From Desulfoferula mesophila (GTDB lineage: Bacteria > Desulfobacterota > Desulfarculia > Desulfarculales > Desulfarculaceae), in the NCBI RefSeq assembly GCF_037076455.1, contig NZ_AP028679.1:1131501-1195500 (forward strand): a DNA stretch of 64,000 nucleotides. The letters are read 5' to 3'. The translations under genes were made by a program, and so were the position numbers. The notes beneath the pieces were generated by a model that was given only the letters and a program-made list of their open reading frames with translations, was not told the DNA's origin and made no database searches. This document shows, piece by piece, positions 16,888 to 25,906 of this stretch (position 1 is the first letter of the stretch; each line of letters begins with the position of its first letter).

Positions 16888-17808
16888 ATGGATTTTGGAC
16901 TGATCGCCCAGCATATAGCCAACGGACTGATGATGGGGCTGATCTACGCTCTGGTGGCCGTGGGCTTCACCCTGTTCTTCGGGGTGCTGGACATCATAAA
17001 ATTCTCCCACGGCGACGTGCTTACCTGGGGCGTATTCACGGCCTTTTCCATGTACCTGTTGCTCACCTGGATGGGCCTGGGGCACCCGGTGGTGATTCTG
17101 GTCATCGTGGCCGTGGTGGCCATGGCGGCCATCGCCCTATTGGGCGCGGGCATCGCCAAGGTGCTGATCATCCCCTTGAAGGGCGCTCCGCCGCTCAACG
17201 TGCTCTTGATCACCCTCATGCTGGGCACGGTGCTGCGCGAGTCCATCCGCCTGTTCTATCCCGACGGGGCCAACCCCAAGCACTTCCCGGCCCTCTTGCC
17301 CGACTGGAGCTATAGCTGGGGTAACTTCACCTTGCGCTTCGACAACACGGTGATGCTCATCTCCGGCTTGCTCATGATCGTGCTGGTGCAGCTGCTCATC
17401 AAGCGCACCAAGCTGGGCATGGCCATCCGCGCGGTGTCTCAGGACGAGGAAACGGCCCGGCTCATGGGCATCAACTTCAACCTGGTGGTCTACATCACCT
17501 TTGCCCTGGGCTCGGCCCTGGCCGCCTTTGCCGGGGTGGCCTACGGCCTGTACTACAACGAGATAAACTTCAACATAGGCCTGTTGCTGGGGGCAATCGG
17601 CTTCAGCGCCGCGGCGGTGGGCGGTTTCGGCAACATCTACGGAGCCATCGTGGGCGGCTTCCTCTTCGCCCTGCTCCAGACCATAGGCGCGGCGGCCCTG
17701 CCTTTTGCCAGCGCCTACAAAGACGTTTTCGCCTTCGGGGTGGTCATCATCATCATGGCCATCAAGCCCACCGGGCTGTTGGGCGAAAAGGAAACGGAGA
17801 GGGTGTAG
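16888..17808 (+). CDS. LivH-type ABC permease
   Basis: First membrane subunit of the uptake system, 306 residues and about eight membrane segments. It shows the LivH hallmarks GLIYALVAVGFTLFFGVL near the N-terminus and the cytoplasmic coupling loop IRAVSQDEETARLMGIN (EAA-like). It lies 94 bases after the binding-protein gene, separated by the hairpin, and 2 bases before the second permease gene. It forms the translocation pore with that protein. Confidence 0.93.
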   Translation: MDFGLIAQHIANGLMMGLIYALVAVGFTLFFGVLDIIKFSHGDVLTWGVFTAFSMYLLLTWMGLGHPVVILVIVAVVAMAAIALLGAGIAKVLIIPLKGAPPLNVLLITLMLGTVLRESIRLFYPDGANPKHFPALLPDWSYSWGNFTLRFDNTVMLISGLLMIVLVQLLIKRTKLGMAIRAVSQDEETARLMGINFNLVVYITFALGSALAAFAGVAYGLYYNEINFNIGLLLGAIGFSAAAVGGFGNIYGAIVGGFLFALLQTIGAAALPFASAYKDVFAFGVVIIIMAIKPTGLLGEKETERV

Positions 17809-17810
17809 GC

Positions 17811-18971
17811 ATGACCGGTAGCACCCGCACCCCCGTATCCTTCCTGCCCGCCCTGGTGAGCATCCTCCTGGGCGCGGTGTACATGGTTTTCTTCCTGGCC
17901 GGCGAGTCCCAGTTGGAGATTTTCGGGCTGTTGCTGGGCGCCTGCCTGGTCCTGCTCCTGCTGCGCCGCTTCAAGATTTTGGAGCGGGTGGGCCGAAGCG
18001 CCAAGGACCACAGCATGGCCTTCGGCGCGGCGGCGGTGGCCGCCACGGTAGCCATCAGCCTGTACTTCTACGACGACAACTTCGTGCTGTTTTTGGTGGC
18101 TACGGTTTTGGTCTACACCCTGACCTGCCTGGGGCTCAACATCCAGTTCGGCTTCGTGGGGGTGGTCAACTTCGCGGGGGCCTCCTTCTTCGGGGTGGGC
18201 TGCTACACCGCGGCCATCCTGACCAAGCACACCGCCACTCCCCACCTTTTGGTGCTGCTGTTGGGCGGGCTGGCCGCGGCGGCCCTGGGCTTCATCGTGC
18301 TGGTGCCGGTGCTCAAGACCAGGGGACACTATTCCGCCCTGGTGACCATCGCCTTCGCCCTGCTGTTCAAGACCTTTTTGGAGGTCAACGACACCCTGGG
18401 CGGCCCCCAGGGGCTCAAGTGCGACGGCCTCAATCTCTTCGGCTGGAACGTTAACCAGGACATCGTCATCGGCTCCTTCGAGGGCTCTTTTTACCTGGGC
18501 TACATCGCGGTGGCCCTGGCCTTGTGCGTGCTGGGTTTCATCCTGGCCCGGCGCCTGGAAGACTCCTGGGTGGGCCTGAACATGGACGCGGTGCGCCTAG
18601 ACGAGACGGTGAGCGCCTGCTTCGGCCAGTCCATACCCAAGGCCAAGATCACCGCCTTCACCCTGGGCAACTTCTACTGCGGGGTGGCCGGGGCGCTGTT
18701 CGCCATGATGCTGGGTTACATCGCGCCCACCAACTTCACCTTCGGCGACTCGTTGATCCTGCTGTCCATAGTCATCCTGGGCGGCCTGGGCTCGCTGTGG
18801 GGGTCGGTGGCCGCCACCACCATCATCATCATCATGCCCGAGAAGTTCCAGATGCTCCAGGAATACCGCTTCCTGCTCTTCGCGGCCCTGGTCATCGCCA
18901 TCCTGTTGTTCCGGCCCCAGGGGCTTCTGCCGCGCCCCTTGCGCGCCTTCCTCACCCTGCGGTCTAGGTAG
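17811..18971 (+). CDS. LivM-type ABC permease
   Basis: Second membrane subunit, 386 residues. It is longer than LivH because of extra N-terminal membrane segments (residues about 10-80), as usual for LivM. The core shows TCLGLNIQFGFVGVVNFAGA and the C-terminal GGLGSLWGSVAATTIII. The coupling loop normally reading like RALRDNE is diverged here (LNMDAVRLDETVSACFGQS). It lies 2 bases after the LivH-type gene and 5 bases before the LivG-type gene. Confidence 0.92.
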   Translation: MTGSTRTPVSFLPALVSILLGAVYMVFFLAGESQLEIFGLLLGACLVLLLLRRFKILERVGRSAKDHSMAFGAAAVAATVAISLYFYDDNFVLFLVATVLVYTLTCLGLNIQFGFVGVVNFAGASFFGVGCYTAAILTKHTATPHLLVLLLGGLAAAALGFIVLVPVLKTRGHYSALVTIAFALLFKTFLEVNDTLGGPQGLKCDGLNLFGWNVNQDIVIGSFEGSFYLGYIAVALALCVLGFILARRLEDSWVGLNMDAVRLDETVSACFGQSIPKAKITAFTLGNFYCGVAGALFAMMLGYIAPTNFTFGDSLILLSIVILGGLGSLWGSVAATTIIIIMPEKFQMLQEYRFLLFAALVIAILLFRPQGLLPRPLRAFLTLRSR

Positions 18972-18976
18972 TTCCC

Positions 18977-19759
18977 ATGGAAGCAACCCAAAGCCTTCTC
19001 AGCATAAAGGGCCTGAGCAAGAACTTCGGCGGGGTGCGCGCCCTGGACGGCCTGGACCTGGAGGTGAGGCGCAACCGCATCATGGGCCTCATCGGGCCCA
19101 ACGGTTCGGGCAAGACCACCTTCTTCAACGTGGTCACCGGCATCTATCCGGCCAGCGCGGGCAGCGTGGTCTTGGAAGGCGAGGACATAACCAGCTTCTC
19201 GCCCCAACGGGTGTACCGCCGGGGGGTGGCCCGCACCTTCCAGCGCTCGCGCCTGCTGCTGCCCCTGTCCATCCTGGACAACATCACCCTGGGCGATCAT
19301 TCCCGGGTGAACAACGGGCTCATGTTCAACCTGTTCCGGCGAAAAGCCCTGACCCGCGAGTTTGAGCGCAGCCTGGAAAAGGCCCGGGAGCTTATCGGCA
19401 TCTTCGACCCGGAGTTGGCCTCCAACATTTTCGATCCGGTGGAGACCCTGCCCATGATCTCCCGGCGGCGCATCGAGATCTGCCGGGCGCTGATCGGCCA
19501 CCCCAAGCTCTTGCTGCTGGACGAACCCTCGGCGGGCATGACCCACGACGAGACTTTCCGGCTCATCGACGACATCCTGGAGATCAAGGAAAAGATCGAG
19601 GACTTGACCATAATCATCATCGAGCACGAGATGACGGTGATGGAGCGCATAACCGATCATTGCGCCGTGCTCAACTTCGGCGAGAAGATCTGCGAGGGCA
19701 GCTACCAGGAAGTGGCCGGCGACCCGCAGGTGCAAGAAGCCTACCTGGGGGTGGACTGA
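18977..19759 (+). CDS. LivG-type ABC ATPase
   Basis: ATPase of 260 residues. Walker A is GPNGSGKTTF and Walker B LLLDEPSAGM followed by the LivG-type helix THDETFRLIDDI. The ABC signature is unusual: where LivG proteins have LSYGxQR, this one reads MISRRRIEICRAL. The H-loop IIEHEMTVM is intact. The second ATPase has a normal signature, so the heterodimer can still form one complete catalytic site. The stop overlaps the next start by one base (TGATG). Confidence 0.92.
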   Translation: MEATQSLLSIKGLSKNFGGVRALDGLDLEVRRNRIMGLIGPNGSGKTTFFNVVTGIYPASAGSVVLEGEDITSFSPQRVYRRGVARTFQRSRLLLPLSILDNITLGDHSRVNNGLMFNLFRRKALTREFERSLEKARELIGIFDPELASNIFDPVETLPMISRRRIEICRALIGHPKLLLLDEPSAGMTHDETFRLIDDILEIKEKIEDLTIIIIEHEMTVMERITDHCAVLNFGEKICEGSYQEVAGDPQVQEAYLGVD

Positions 19760-20478
19760 TGGACCGGACGCAAGCCGCCCTGAGCATCGCCAACATCTAC
19801 ACGGCCTACGACCGGGCCGACGTGCTGGAGGATCTCTCCCTGGAGGTGGCCCCCGGTTCCATCACCTGCCTCTTGGGTTCCAACGGCTCGGGCAAGACCA
19901 GCCTGATCCGCTCCATCCTGGGCCTCACTCCCTGCCGGGCGGGCAAGATCACCCTCTACGGCCAAGACATCACCCGCCTGGCCACCCACAAGATCGTGCG
20001 CCTGGGCGTGGCCAGCATTCCCGAGGGGCGCAAGGTGTTTCCAGCCATGACCGTGGAGGAGAACCTGAGGCTGGGGGGCTATCAGGAGGACGACAAGGCG
20101 GTGGTCGCCCAGCGCCTGGAAAAGGTCTACGAGGTGTTTCCGCGCCTTTCCGAGCGGGCGGGCCAGCTGGCGGGCACCATGTCCGGCGGCGAGCAGGCCA
20201 TGGTCTCCATCGGCCGGGGCCTCATGGGAGCGCCCAAGCTGATGATCGTGGACGAGCCCTCCCTGGGGCTGTCGCCCCTATTGGTCAAGGAGAACTTCCG
20301 CATCATCCGCCAGATCAACGACCAGGGCATCACCGTGTTCCTGGTTGAGCAAAACGTGCGCCAGACCCTGGCCATAGCCCATTACGGCTACGTCCTTTCC
20401 AAGGGGCGGGTGGTGGCCCAGGGCAGCGCTCAATCCCTTCGAGACAATAGCGAGGTGCAGGAGGCCTACTTCGGCTGA
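19759..20478 (+). CDS. LivF-type ABC ATPase
   Basis: Second ATPase, 239 residues. Walker A is GSNGSGKTS, signature MSGGEQAMV, Walker B LMIVDEPSLGLSP and H-loop LVEQNVRQTL, all typical of LivF. ATG 19759 shares its A with the LivG-type stop codon, so translation is coupled; an upstream in-frame codon at 19660 lies inside livG and is not used. It is followed after 21 bases by the M20 peptidase gene. Confidence 0.93.
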   Translation: MDRTQAALSIANIYTAYDRADVLEDLSLEVAPGSITCLLGSNGSGKTSLIRSILGLTPCRAGKITLYGQDITRLATHKIVRLGVASIPEGRKVFPAMTVEENLRLGGYQEDDKAVVAQRLEKVYEVFPRLSERAGQLAGTMSGGEQAMVSIGRGLMGAPKLMIVDEPSLGLSPLLVKENFRIIRQINDQGITVFLVEQNVRQTLAIAHYGYVLSKGRVVAQGSAQSLRDNSEVQEAYFG

Positions 20479-20499
20479 GCCGCGCCCGGGAGCCAGAAA

Positions 20500-21630
20500 A
20501 TGTGTCCCATGCCCGACCCGGTAAAGATCGCCACCGACCTGATTTGCCTGGACACCATCAATCCCCCCGGCGGGGAGGAGGCCGCGGCCCGTTATCTGGG
20601 CGACCTGCTGGCCCAGCGCGGGCTGGCCACCGAGTATTACCAGCTGGAGCCCCATAGGTCCGGTTTGGTGGCCACGCTGGCCGGCACGGGAGGCCGCCCG
20701 GCCCTGGTGTTCACCGGCCACCTGGACACGGTGCCCCTGGGCAACGCGGCCTGGAGCTTCGGGCCCCATTGCGGCGAGGTGAAGGACGGCCGCCTGTTGG
20801 GCCGCGGCGCCTCGGACATGAAGAGCGGGGTGGCGGCCATGGCCGCCGCGGCCGCCGCCCTGGCCGAGGAGTGGGCGGGCGAGGCCGACCTGGTGTTCGT
20901 GTTCACCGCCGCCGAGGAGACCGGCTGTCAGGGGGCCGAGCAGATGGCCGCCGGCGGCAAGCTGCCCGCCCAGGCCGGGGCTCTTTTGGTGGCCGAGCCC
21001 ACCAACAACGTGCCCTTCCTGGGGCACAAGGGCGCCCTGTGGCTGGAGGCCACGGCCAGGGGCAAATCGGCCCACGGCTCCATGCCCGACATGGGCGACA
21101 ACGCCATCTACAAGGCGGCCCGGGCCGCCGCCGGGTTGGAGCAGCTATTCGCCGAGGCCCCGGCCCATACCCAGTTGGGCAAGCCCACGGTGAACGTGGG
21201 CACCTTCCACGGGGGCAGCAAGATCAACATGGTGCCCGACCAGGCGGTGTTCCAGGTGGACCTGCGCACCGTGCCCGGCGTGGAGCACGACGAACTGTTC
21301 GCGCGGGTGGCCGGCCAATTGGGCCCGGACATCGCCCTCGAGCGCCTCATCGACCTGCCCGGCTTCCTCACCCCGGCCGAGGAGCCCTGGGCCGCCCGGG
21401 TGCTGGCCCTGCTGGAGCGCGAGCAGGGCAGGCCTCCCCAGCCGGGATATGTCAACTACTTCACCGACGCCTCGGTGTTGCGGCCCGCCCTGGGCAACCC
21501 GCCCACGGTGATCCTGGGCCCGGGCCTGCCCGGCCAGGCCCACCAGACCAACGAGTTCTGCGAGACGGCCAAGATCGTCGAGGCCGCCGGGCTGTACCTG
21601 GCCCTGGCCCGCGAATGGCAGGGCCGCTAG
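20500..21630 (+). CDS. M20-family metallopeptidase (ArgE/DapE-like)
   Basis: Cytoplasmic two-zinc hydrolase of 376 residues. Metal ligands and catalytic residues are visible: His in FTGHLDTVPLG with the catalytic Asp two residues on, Asp in RGASDMKSGVAAM, the Glu pair in TAAEETG, Asp/Glu in VAEPTN and the late His in QAHQTNEF. The dimerisation lid lies about 180-290. M20 enzymes cleave N-acyl amino acids, carbamoyl groups or dipeptides. Its place 21 bases after the ABC genes suggests it deacylates the imported compound. ATG 20509 is an alternative start. Confidence 0.9.
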   Translation: MCPMPDPVKIATDLICLDTINPPGGEEAAARYLGDLLAQRGLATEYYQLEPHRSGLVATLAGTGGRPALVFTGHLDTVPLGNAAWSFGPHCGEVKDGRLLGRGASDMKSGVAAMAAAAAALAEEWAGEADLVFVFTAAEETGCQGAEQMAAGGKLPAQAGALLVAEPTNNVPFLGHKGALWLEATARGKSAHGSMPDMGDNAIYKAARAAAGLEQLFAEAPAHTQLGKPTVNVGTFHGGSKINMVPDQAVFQVDLRTVPGVEHDELFARVAGQLGPDIALERLIDLPGFLTPAEEPWAARVLALLEREQGRPPQPGYVNYFTDASVLRPALGNPPTVILGPGLPGQAHQTNEFCETAKIVEAAGLYLALAREWQGR

Positions 21631-21653
21631 GCCCGGCAAGTATAGGGGGGAAT

Positions 21654-22421
21654 ATGTGGCCTTCCACCTGGCAAGCTGAATCCGTGGGCCTGGCTACGCC
21701 GGACGCGGCCTTTGACCCCAACCTGCCCGATCTGCTGTGCGTGCACGGCTCCGGGGGGCGGGGGGCGGAGTTTCTGCCCCTGCTGGAGAGCCTGGTGGGC
21801 GCGGCCAACGGCGCGGGCATAGACCTGCCCGGCCACGGCGACACCCCCGGTCCGGGACGGGAGCGGGTGGAGGACTACGTGGCCTGGCTGGCTGAGCGCC
21901 TGGAGCAGGGCCGACGGCGGCCGGTGGTGCTGGGAAACTCCCTGGGCGGGGCCATCGCCCTGGGCCTGGCCCTGGAGCGGCCGGAGCTGATCGGCGGCAT
22001 CGTGCTCTGGGGCACCGGGGCCCGCCTGCGGGTGCTGCCCAAGATCCTGGAAGGCCTGGCCAAGGATTTCCAGCCCACGGTGGCCTTCCTGGCCCAGATG
22101 GCCTACGCCGAGGTCACCGACCCCCAGCGCAAGGAGACGGGCCGCTGGGCCATGGCCCGGACCGCGCCGGCCGTGCTTCTGGGCGACTACACCGCTTGCG
22201 ACCGTTTCGACGTTATGGAGCGCCTGGGCGAGATCGACTTGCCCTGTCTGGTGGTGTGCGGCGACGGCGACAGGCTCACCCCCCTCAAGTACAGCCAGTA
22301 CCTGACCGAGCACATCAAGGGCGCCCGCCTGGCGGTGATACCCGGCGCGGGCCACCTGATCCACGAGGAGCAGCCCTCGGCCGGGGCCAAGGTATTGGCC
22401 GAGTTTTTGGCCACCCTGTAA
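21654..22421 (+). CDS. Alpha/beta hydrolase
   Basis: A 255-residue alpha/beta-hydrolase. The oxyanion-hole region is LLCVHGSGGRGAEF, the nucleophile S96 is in GNSLGG, the acid is D206 (or D204) in GDGDRLTPL and the base is H234 in GAGHLIHEE. A GGGGGG box precedes ATG 21654; the long open frame running back to 20769 is the antisense-phase shadow of the peptidase gene. As last gene of the operon it may hydrolyse an ester, lactone or amide taken up by the transporter. It ends 12 bases from a convergent gene with no terminator visible. Confidence 0.88.
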   Translation: MWPSTWQAESVGLATPDAAFDPNLPDLLCVHGSGGRGAEFLPLLESLVGAANGAGIDLPGHGDTPGPGRERVEDYVAWLAERLEQGRRRPVVLGNSLGGAIALGLALERPELIGGIVLWGTGARLRVLPKILEGLAKDFQPTVAFLAQMAYAEVTDPQRKETGRWAMARTAPAVLLGDYTACDRFDVMERLGEIDLPCLVVCGDGDRLTPLKYSQYLTEHIKGARLAVIPGAGHLIHEEQPSAGAKVLAEFLATL

Positions 22422-22433
22422 GCCGGGCGCGAA

Positions 22434-24281
22434 TCAGTCCCCGTCCTCCGGAAAAGCCAGGCTACGGGCGAACAGCGTGTTGAACAGCGGTTCGCCGGAT
22501 AGCTCCACGTAACGGGCCTTGGCCGGGATCTCGGCGGCCCGTTGCCGGGCCTCCAGGTTGTTGAGCACCTGTTGGGCCCCCCGGCCCGCCGCATTGCCCA
22601 CCTGGGCGTACTTGGCCCCGGCCACGGCGGGGATCAGGCCGATGCGCTTGGCGGTGTCCACGTCGATGTGGCTGCCAAAGGAACCGGCCAGCACCACCTC
22701 GGAAAGATCGGAAGGCTCCAGCCCGGCCAGGGAGAGCAGGGTGGCGGCGGCCGCGCAGATGGCCGCCTTGGCCAGCTGCACCTGGCTGATGTCCGCCTGG
22801 GTGACCACGATGTCCTGGCCCGTGGCCGAGCGCTCGGCCGGCACCAGCACGTAGCTGATGTTGCGGCCGTCGCGGCGTACCTGGGGCAGTGAGCGGTCCA
22901 GGTGGCCCCGGGAGTTGATGACCCCGGCCCGGAGCATCTCGGCCACCGCGTCGATGATGCCCGAACCGCACACCCCGGCGGGATCGGATCCGTCGATGGT
23001 GGTGCACACCGGCTCCTGCTCCGCCGTAAGGCGCACCTGGGAGATGGCCCCGGTCATGGCCCGCATGCCCGAGCTGAGGTGGGCGCCCTCGAAGGTGGGG
23101 CCCGAGGGGGCCGAGGCGATGAACAGGGGATGGCGGTGGCCCGGCGCGGTCACCACCACCTCGGTGTTGGTGCCGATGTCCAGGCCCAGGCGGCAGGGGC
23201 CGGGCCGGTCCAGGTCCGCGCCCATGATCATGGCCACGTTGTCCGCGCCCACGAAACCGCCCACCAGGGGAGGCAGGTGCACGTAGGCCCCGGGGGCCAG
23301 GCTCAGGCCCAGCTCCCTCGCCTTGACGTCCACCGCTTGATCCAGGCAGGCCACAAAGGGCGGCGCGCCCAGCTGCTCCAGGGGCAGGCCCAGCAGCAGG
23401 TGGGTCATGGCGCTGTTGCCCACCAGGCTCATCTCGGCTATGCGGCCGGTATCGGCCCCCACCGCGGCGGCCAGGTCCTGGGCCAGGCCGTTCAGGGCGC
23501 GGCGCACCAGGTCGGTGAGCCGTCTCCCCTCCTTGGGCTGGCTAATGGCCAGCTGCAAGCGGGTGACCACGTCGGCCCCGAAGGCGACCTGGGGGTTGAG
23601 GCGTCCCCGGGAGGCGATGATTTCGCCGGTGGCCAGGTCCACCAAATAGGCGGCCAGCTTGGTGGAGCCCAGGTCCACGGCCAGGCCCAAGGGGCCTTGG
23701 CCCGGCCCGGCCACGCCCACCAATTCCTCGCCGCGTTGATACAGGCTCAGGCTCCAGGCATGCTCGCGGGCCGCGCGGGTGATCCCGGCGGCGGTGGCCA
23801 GATCGGCCCGGGAAGCGGGCGACTCCTCGTGCTCGCCCAACGTCTCCAGCACCCGGCGCAGGTCGCCCCGAGGGTCTTGCAGGGTGGGCTCGGGCGCTTG
23901 GCACTCCACGGCGGTGATCACCGGGCTGCCCATGGGTACGGGCTCCAGATCGCCCTGGTCGATGCGCCAACTGCTGTCGGCGCTCTCGTGGGTGTCGGGC
24001 ACCGCGACTTCCAGCGAGCCCAAAACCTGGGTCTGGCAGGCCAGACGCCAGCCCCCGGCCAACTGCTCCGAATCCAGCAGGCGCTCCTCCGCCTGGTTGG
24101 GCGGCGACACCTCGCCCCGCACCGACACCAGACAACGGCCGCAGGTGCCCTTGCCTCCGCAATCCAGGGGCAAAAAGATGCCCGCTTGGAGCATGGCCTC
24201 GGTGATGAGGGTGCCCCGGGGCACCGAGGCGCTCTGCCCCGAAGGCTTGAATACGACGTTTAACTTGGCTGGAGCGCTCAA
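22434..24281 (-). CDS. Corrinoid reductive activator (RACo/RamA-type, 2Fe-2S plus ASKHA domain)
   Basis: ATP-dependent activator that reduces Co(II) corrinoid protein back to the active Co(I) state. The N-terminal plant-type 2Fe-2S domain has C41, C47, C50 and C82 (CGGKGTCGRC then LACQ). A linker follows, then a large ASKHA-like ATPase domain of DUF4445 type (LAVDLGSTKLAAYLVDL, GNSAMTHLLL, LDIGTNTEVVV, VCGSGIIDAVAEML). Start: a TTG at 24281 has GGGAGG 6 bases upstream; an ATG at 24308 is poorly spaced, and the open frame back to 24389 runs into a terminator hairpin. It serves the methyltransferase operon upstream. Confidence 0.93.
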   Translation of the reverse strand: MSAPAKLNVVFKPSGQSASVPRGTLITEAMLQAGIFLPLDCGGKGTCGRCLVSVRGEVSPPNQAEERLLDSEQLAGGWRLACQTQVLGSLEVAVPDTHESADSSWRIDQGDLEPVPMGSPVITAVECQAPEPTLQDPRGDLRRVLETLGEHEESPASRADLATAAGITRAAREHAWSLSLYQRGEELVGVAGPGQGPLGLAVDLGSTKLAAYLVDLATGEIIASRGRLNPQVAFGADVVTRLQLAISQPKEGRRLTDLVRRALNGLAQDLAAAVGADTGRIAEMSLVGNSAMTHLLLGLPLEQLGAPPFVACLDQAVDVKARELGLSLAPGAYVHLPPLVGGFVGADNVAMIMGADLDRPGPCRLGLDIGTNTEVVVTAPGHRHPLFIASAPSGPTFEGAHLSSGMRAMTGAISQVRLTAEQEPVCTTIDGSDPAGVCGSGIIDAVAEMLRAGVINSRGHLDRSLPQVRRDGRNISYVLVPAERSATGQDIVVTQADISQVQLAKAAICAAAATLLSLAGLEPSDLSEVVLAGSFGSHIDVDTAKRIGLIPAVAGAKYAQVGNAAGRGAQQVLNNLEARQRAAEIPAKARYVELSGEPLFNTLFARSLAFPEDGD

Positions 24282-24339
24282 GGTATTCCTCCCTGCGGCT
24301 ATAGTCATATCCCTCTTGGGGGAATGGGGCAAGAAAAGG

Positions 24340-24391
24340 AAATGGCCCGCCAAACTAGAGAGGAGGGTAGAGAGGGTCTGGCGGGCCATTT
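24340..24391 (-). terminator. Rho-independent-type terminator of the methyltransferase operon
   Basis: AAATGGCCCGCCA and TGGCGGGCCATTT form a 13-bp perfect stem with a 26-base loop. On the minus strand it is followed by CCTTTTCTTG. It separates the URO-D-type methyltransferase gene from the activator gene, so the activator may be partly uncoupled or expressed by read-through. Confidence 0.6.
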
Positions 24392-24532
24392 GATCGGCTC
24401 GGGGAGGCGAGCCGTTTTGGGTCGTCGCTGCTTGGTTGATAACCGGTCCGGGGAGGCGCGCCGCCCTGATGAACTATACAAGGCTGCTGGTGCGGCGGGC
24501 GCGCGTCCCGCCCCGGGCCGGGTGTTTGGTTC

Positions 24533-25867
24533 CTAGTACTTGCCGTAATGTTTGCCGGCCTCTATGAAGGCCTGCATGGTGGCGTCCTTGGCCTCGTCCA
24601 TGGCGCAGCCGATGCTGAGCATGTAGCCCTTGTCGCCGGCCGCGTCGTCGATGAGCTTCTTGGTCGCTTCCTTGACCTGCTCCGGGGTGCCGGTGAGGAT
24701 CAGGGAAATGGGGAAGCCGCCGGCGATGCACACCTTGCCGCCCAAAACTTCGCGGGCCTTGGCCATGTCGGTGCGGTCGAACAGGTACATGCTGCGGATG
24801 TCGCTGGTGTCGGCCAGGTATTCCAGGCGCTGGTTGTAGGCGCCCTCCACGAAGCAACAAGGCACGCAGCCGGCGTCGGCCAGCCCGTACATGACCTCCT
24901 TCAAGGTGGGCCAGTAGAACTTCTGGAACTGCTCGTCGGACATGAAGCCGTCGGCACCCTTGTGCAGGGGGATGAACACCAGGGGGTTGCCGTTGGCCAC
25001 CGCGCCGTCCACGCCGTTTTTGATCATGGGCGGCACCAGGCGCTCCACCGCTTCCAGCACCTTTTCGGGGCGCCGGTACATGTCCATCATCAGGGAGGTG
25101 GTGCCGCGGAAGGAGTCGCTGAGGGTGTCGAAGGGGGCCTTGGTGGCGCCGCCCGCCCCGAAGGGGAAGCCCGCGGCCATGATTTGGGCCATGTAGGCGC
25201 CCATGGCGTTGATCCACTCGAAGTACTGCTTACCGGCCTTGAGCAGGGCCTGCATGGCCTCCTGCACCGGCGGGGTGCCCAGGGAGATGAGCCATGGGCT
25301 GAGCATGGGCAGCTCCATGCTGCCGTATACCGGCTGCAGGTCGGCCAGGGGGGCCAGGGCGCCCATGGTCTTGGGAATCCAGGAGCGCAGCCAGAAGTCC
25401 GTGGGGTCGTTGATCAGGTGATCGTACTCCTCGGCCTTCATGTACTCTTTTTCGTTGAACTGGTAGGAGAGGTTTTCGGCCACTCCGTGGCCCGGCCACT
25501 TGTACAGGTGGTAGTCCAGGGTGTCCAGGGCCTGACCGCAACCCAGCATGGGGGCGGCGCCGGCGGTGTCGGGCTGGTACTTGTTGCAGAAATCCACGTA
25601 GGCCTGGCCCGCCTTGTCCGGGTCGTACATGGCGTCGCGGCCGCTGACCCCGGCCAGCATGGTGGGGGCGAAGGTGGTCAGGGGCATGATGGGCACCCGC
25701 TTGATGCCCTGATCGATTTTAAGGGCCGAAGCCACCAGTCCGGCGCGCTCCTTATAGGCGGCCTTGGCCTCCTCGCCGGCGAACTCGATGCCGTCCGCCG
25801 AGACCCACATGTCCAAAAAGGCGTCCTGACGCTCGATGGACGTGAGTTTGTCGAATCCTTCAAACAT
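24533..25867 (-). CDS. URO-D-family corrinoid methyltransferase
   Basis: A 444-residue protein of the uroporphyrinogen-decarboxylase fold, the family that includes MtaA/MtbA and the vanillate methyltransferase MtvB. It probably moves a methyl group from an outside donor to the corrinoid protein encoded upstream. Visible landmarks are FPFGAGGATKAPFDTLSDSF, the FVEGAYNQRLEYL motif of methyltransferase-type members and KVCIAGGFP near the C-terminus. Cysteines in GCVPCCFVEG and KVCIAGG are candidate zinc ligands. It sits 39 bases after the corrinoid gene and ends the operon. Which methyl donor is used (methoxyaromatic or other) cannot be read from sequence. Confidence 0.85.
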   Translation of the reverse strand: MFEGFDKLTSIERQDAFLDMWVSADGIEFAGEEAKAAYKERAGLVASALKIDQGIKRVPIMPLTTFAPTMLAGVSGRDAMYDPDKAGQAYVDFCNKYQPDTAGAAPMLGCGQALDTLDYHLYKWPGHGVAENLSYQFNEKEYMKAEEYDHLINDPTDFWLRSWIPKTMGALAPLADLQPVYGSMELPMLSPWLISLGTPPVQEAMQALLKAGKQYFEWINAMGAYMAQIMAAGFPFGAGGATKAPFDTLSDSFRGTTSLMMDMYRRPEKVLEAVERLVPPMIKNGVDGAVANGNPLVFIPLHKGADGFMSDEQFQKFYWPTLKEVMYGLADAGCVPCCFVEGAYNQRLEYLADTSDIRSMYLFDRTDMAKAREVLGGKVCIAGGFPISLILTGTPEQVKEATKKLIDDAAGDKGYMLSIGCAMDEAKDATMQAFIEAGKHYGKY

Positions 25868-25906
25868 GATTCCCTCCGGGAAAGTGTGGTTTGCGCGAAC
25901 GTCCGG

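Noticed and set aside
20769-21653. A 550-residue protein extending the alpha/beta hydrolase upstream
   Set aside because: The extension is low-complexity Arg/Gly/Pro sequence in a second frame of the M20 peptidase gene; the hydrolase has its own ATG and ribosome site at 21654.
24282-24389. A longer N-terminus for the corrinoid activator
   Set aside because: It would translate the operon terminator hairpin; TTG 24281 with GGGAGG fits better.
24395-24418. A plus-strand terminator (CGGCTCG/CGAGCCG followed by TTTT)
   Set aside because: The nearest plus-strand gene ends about 2 kb upstream, so it has no clear client.
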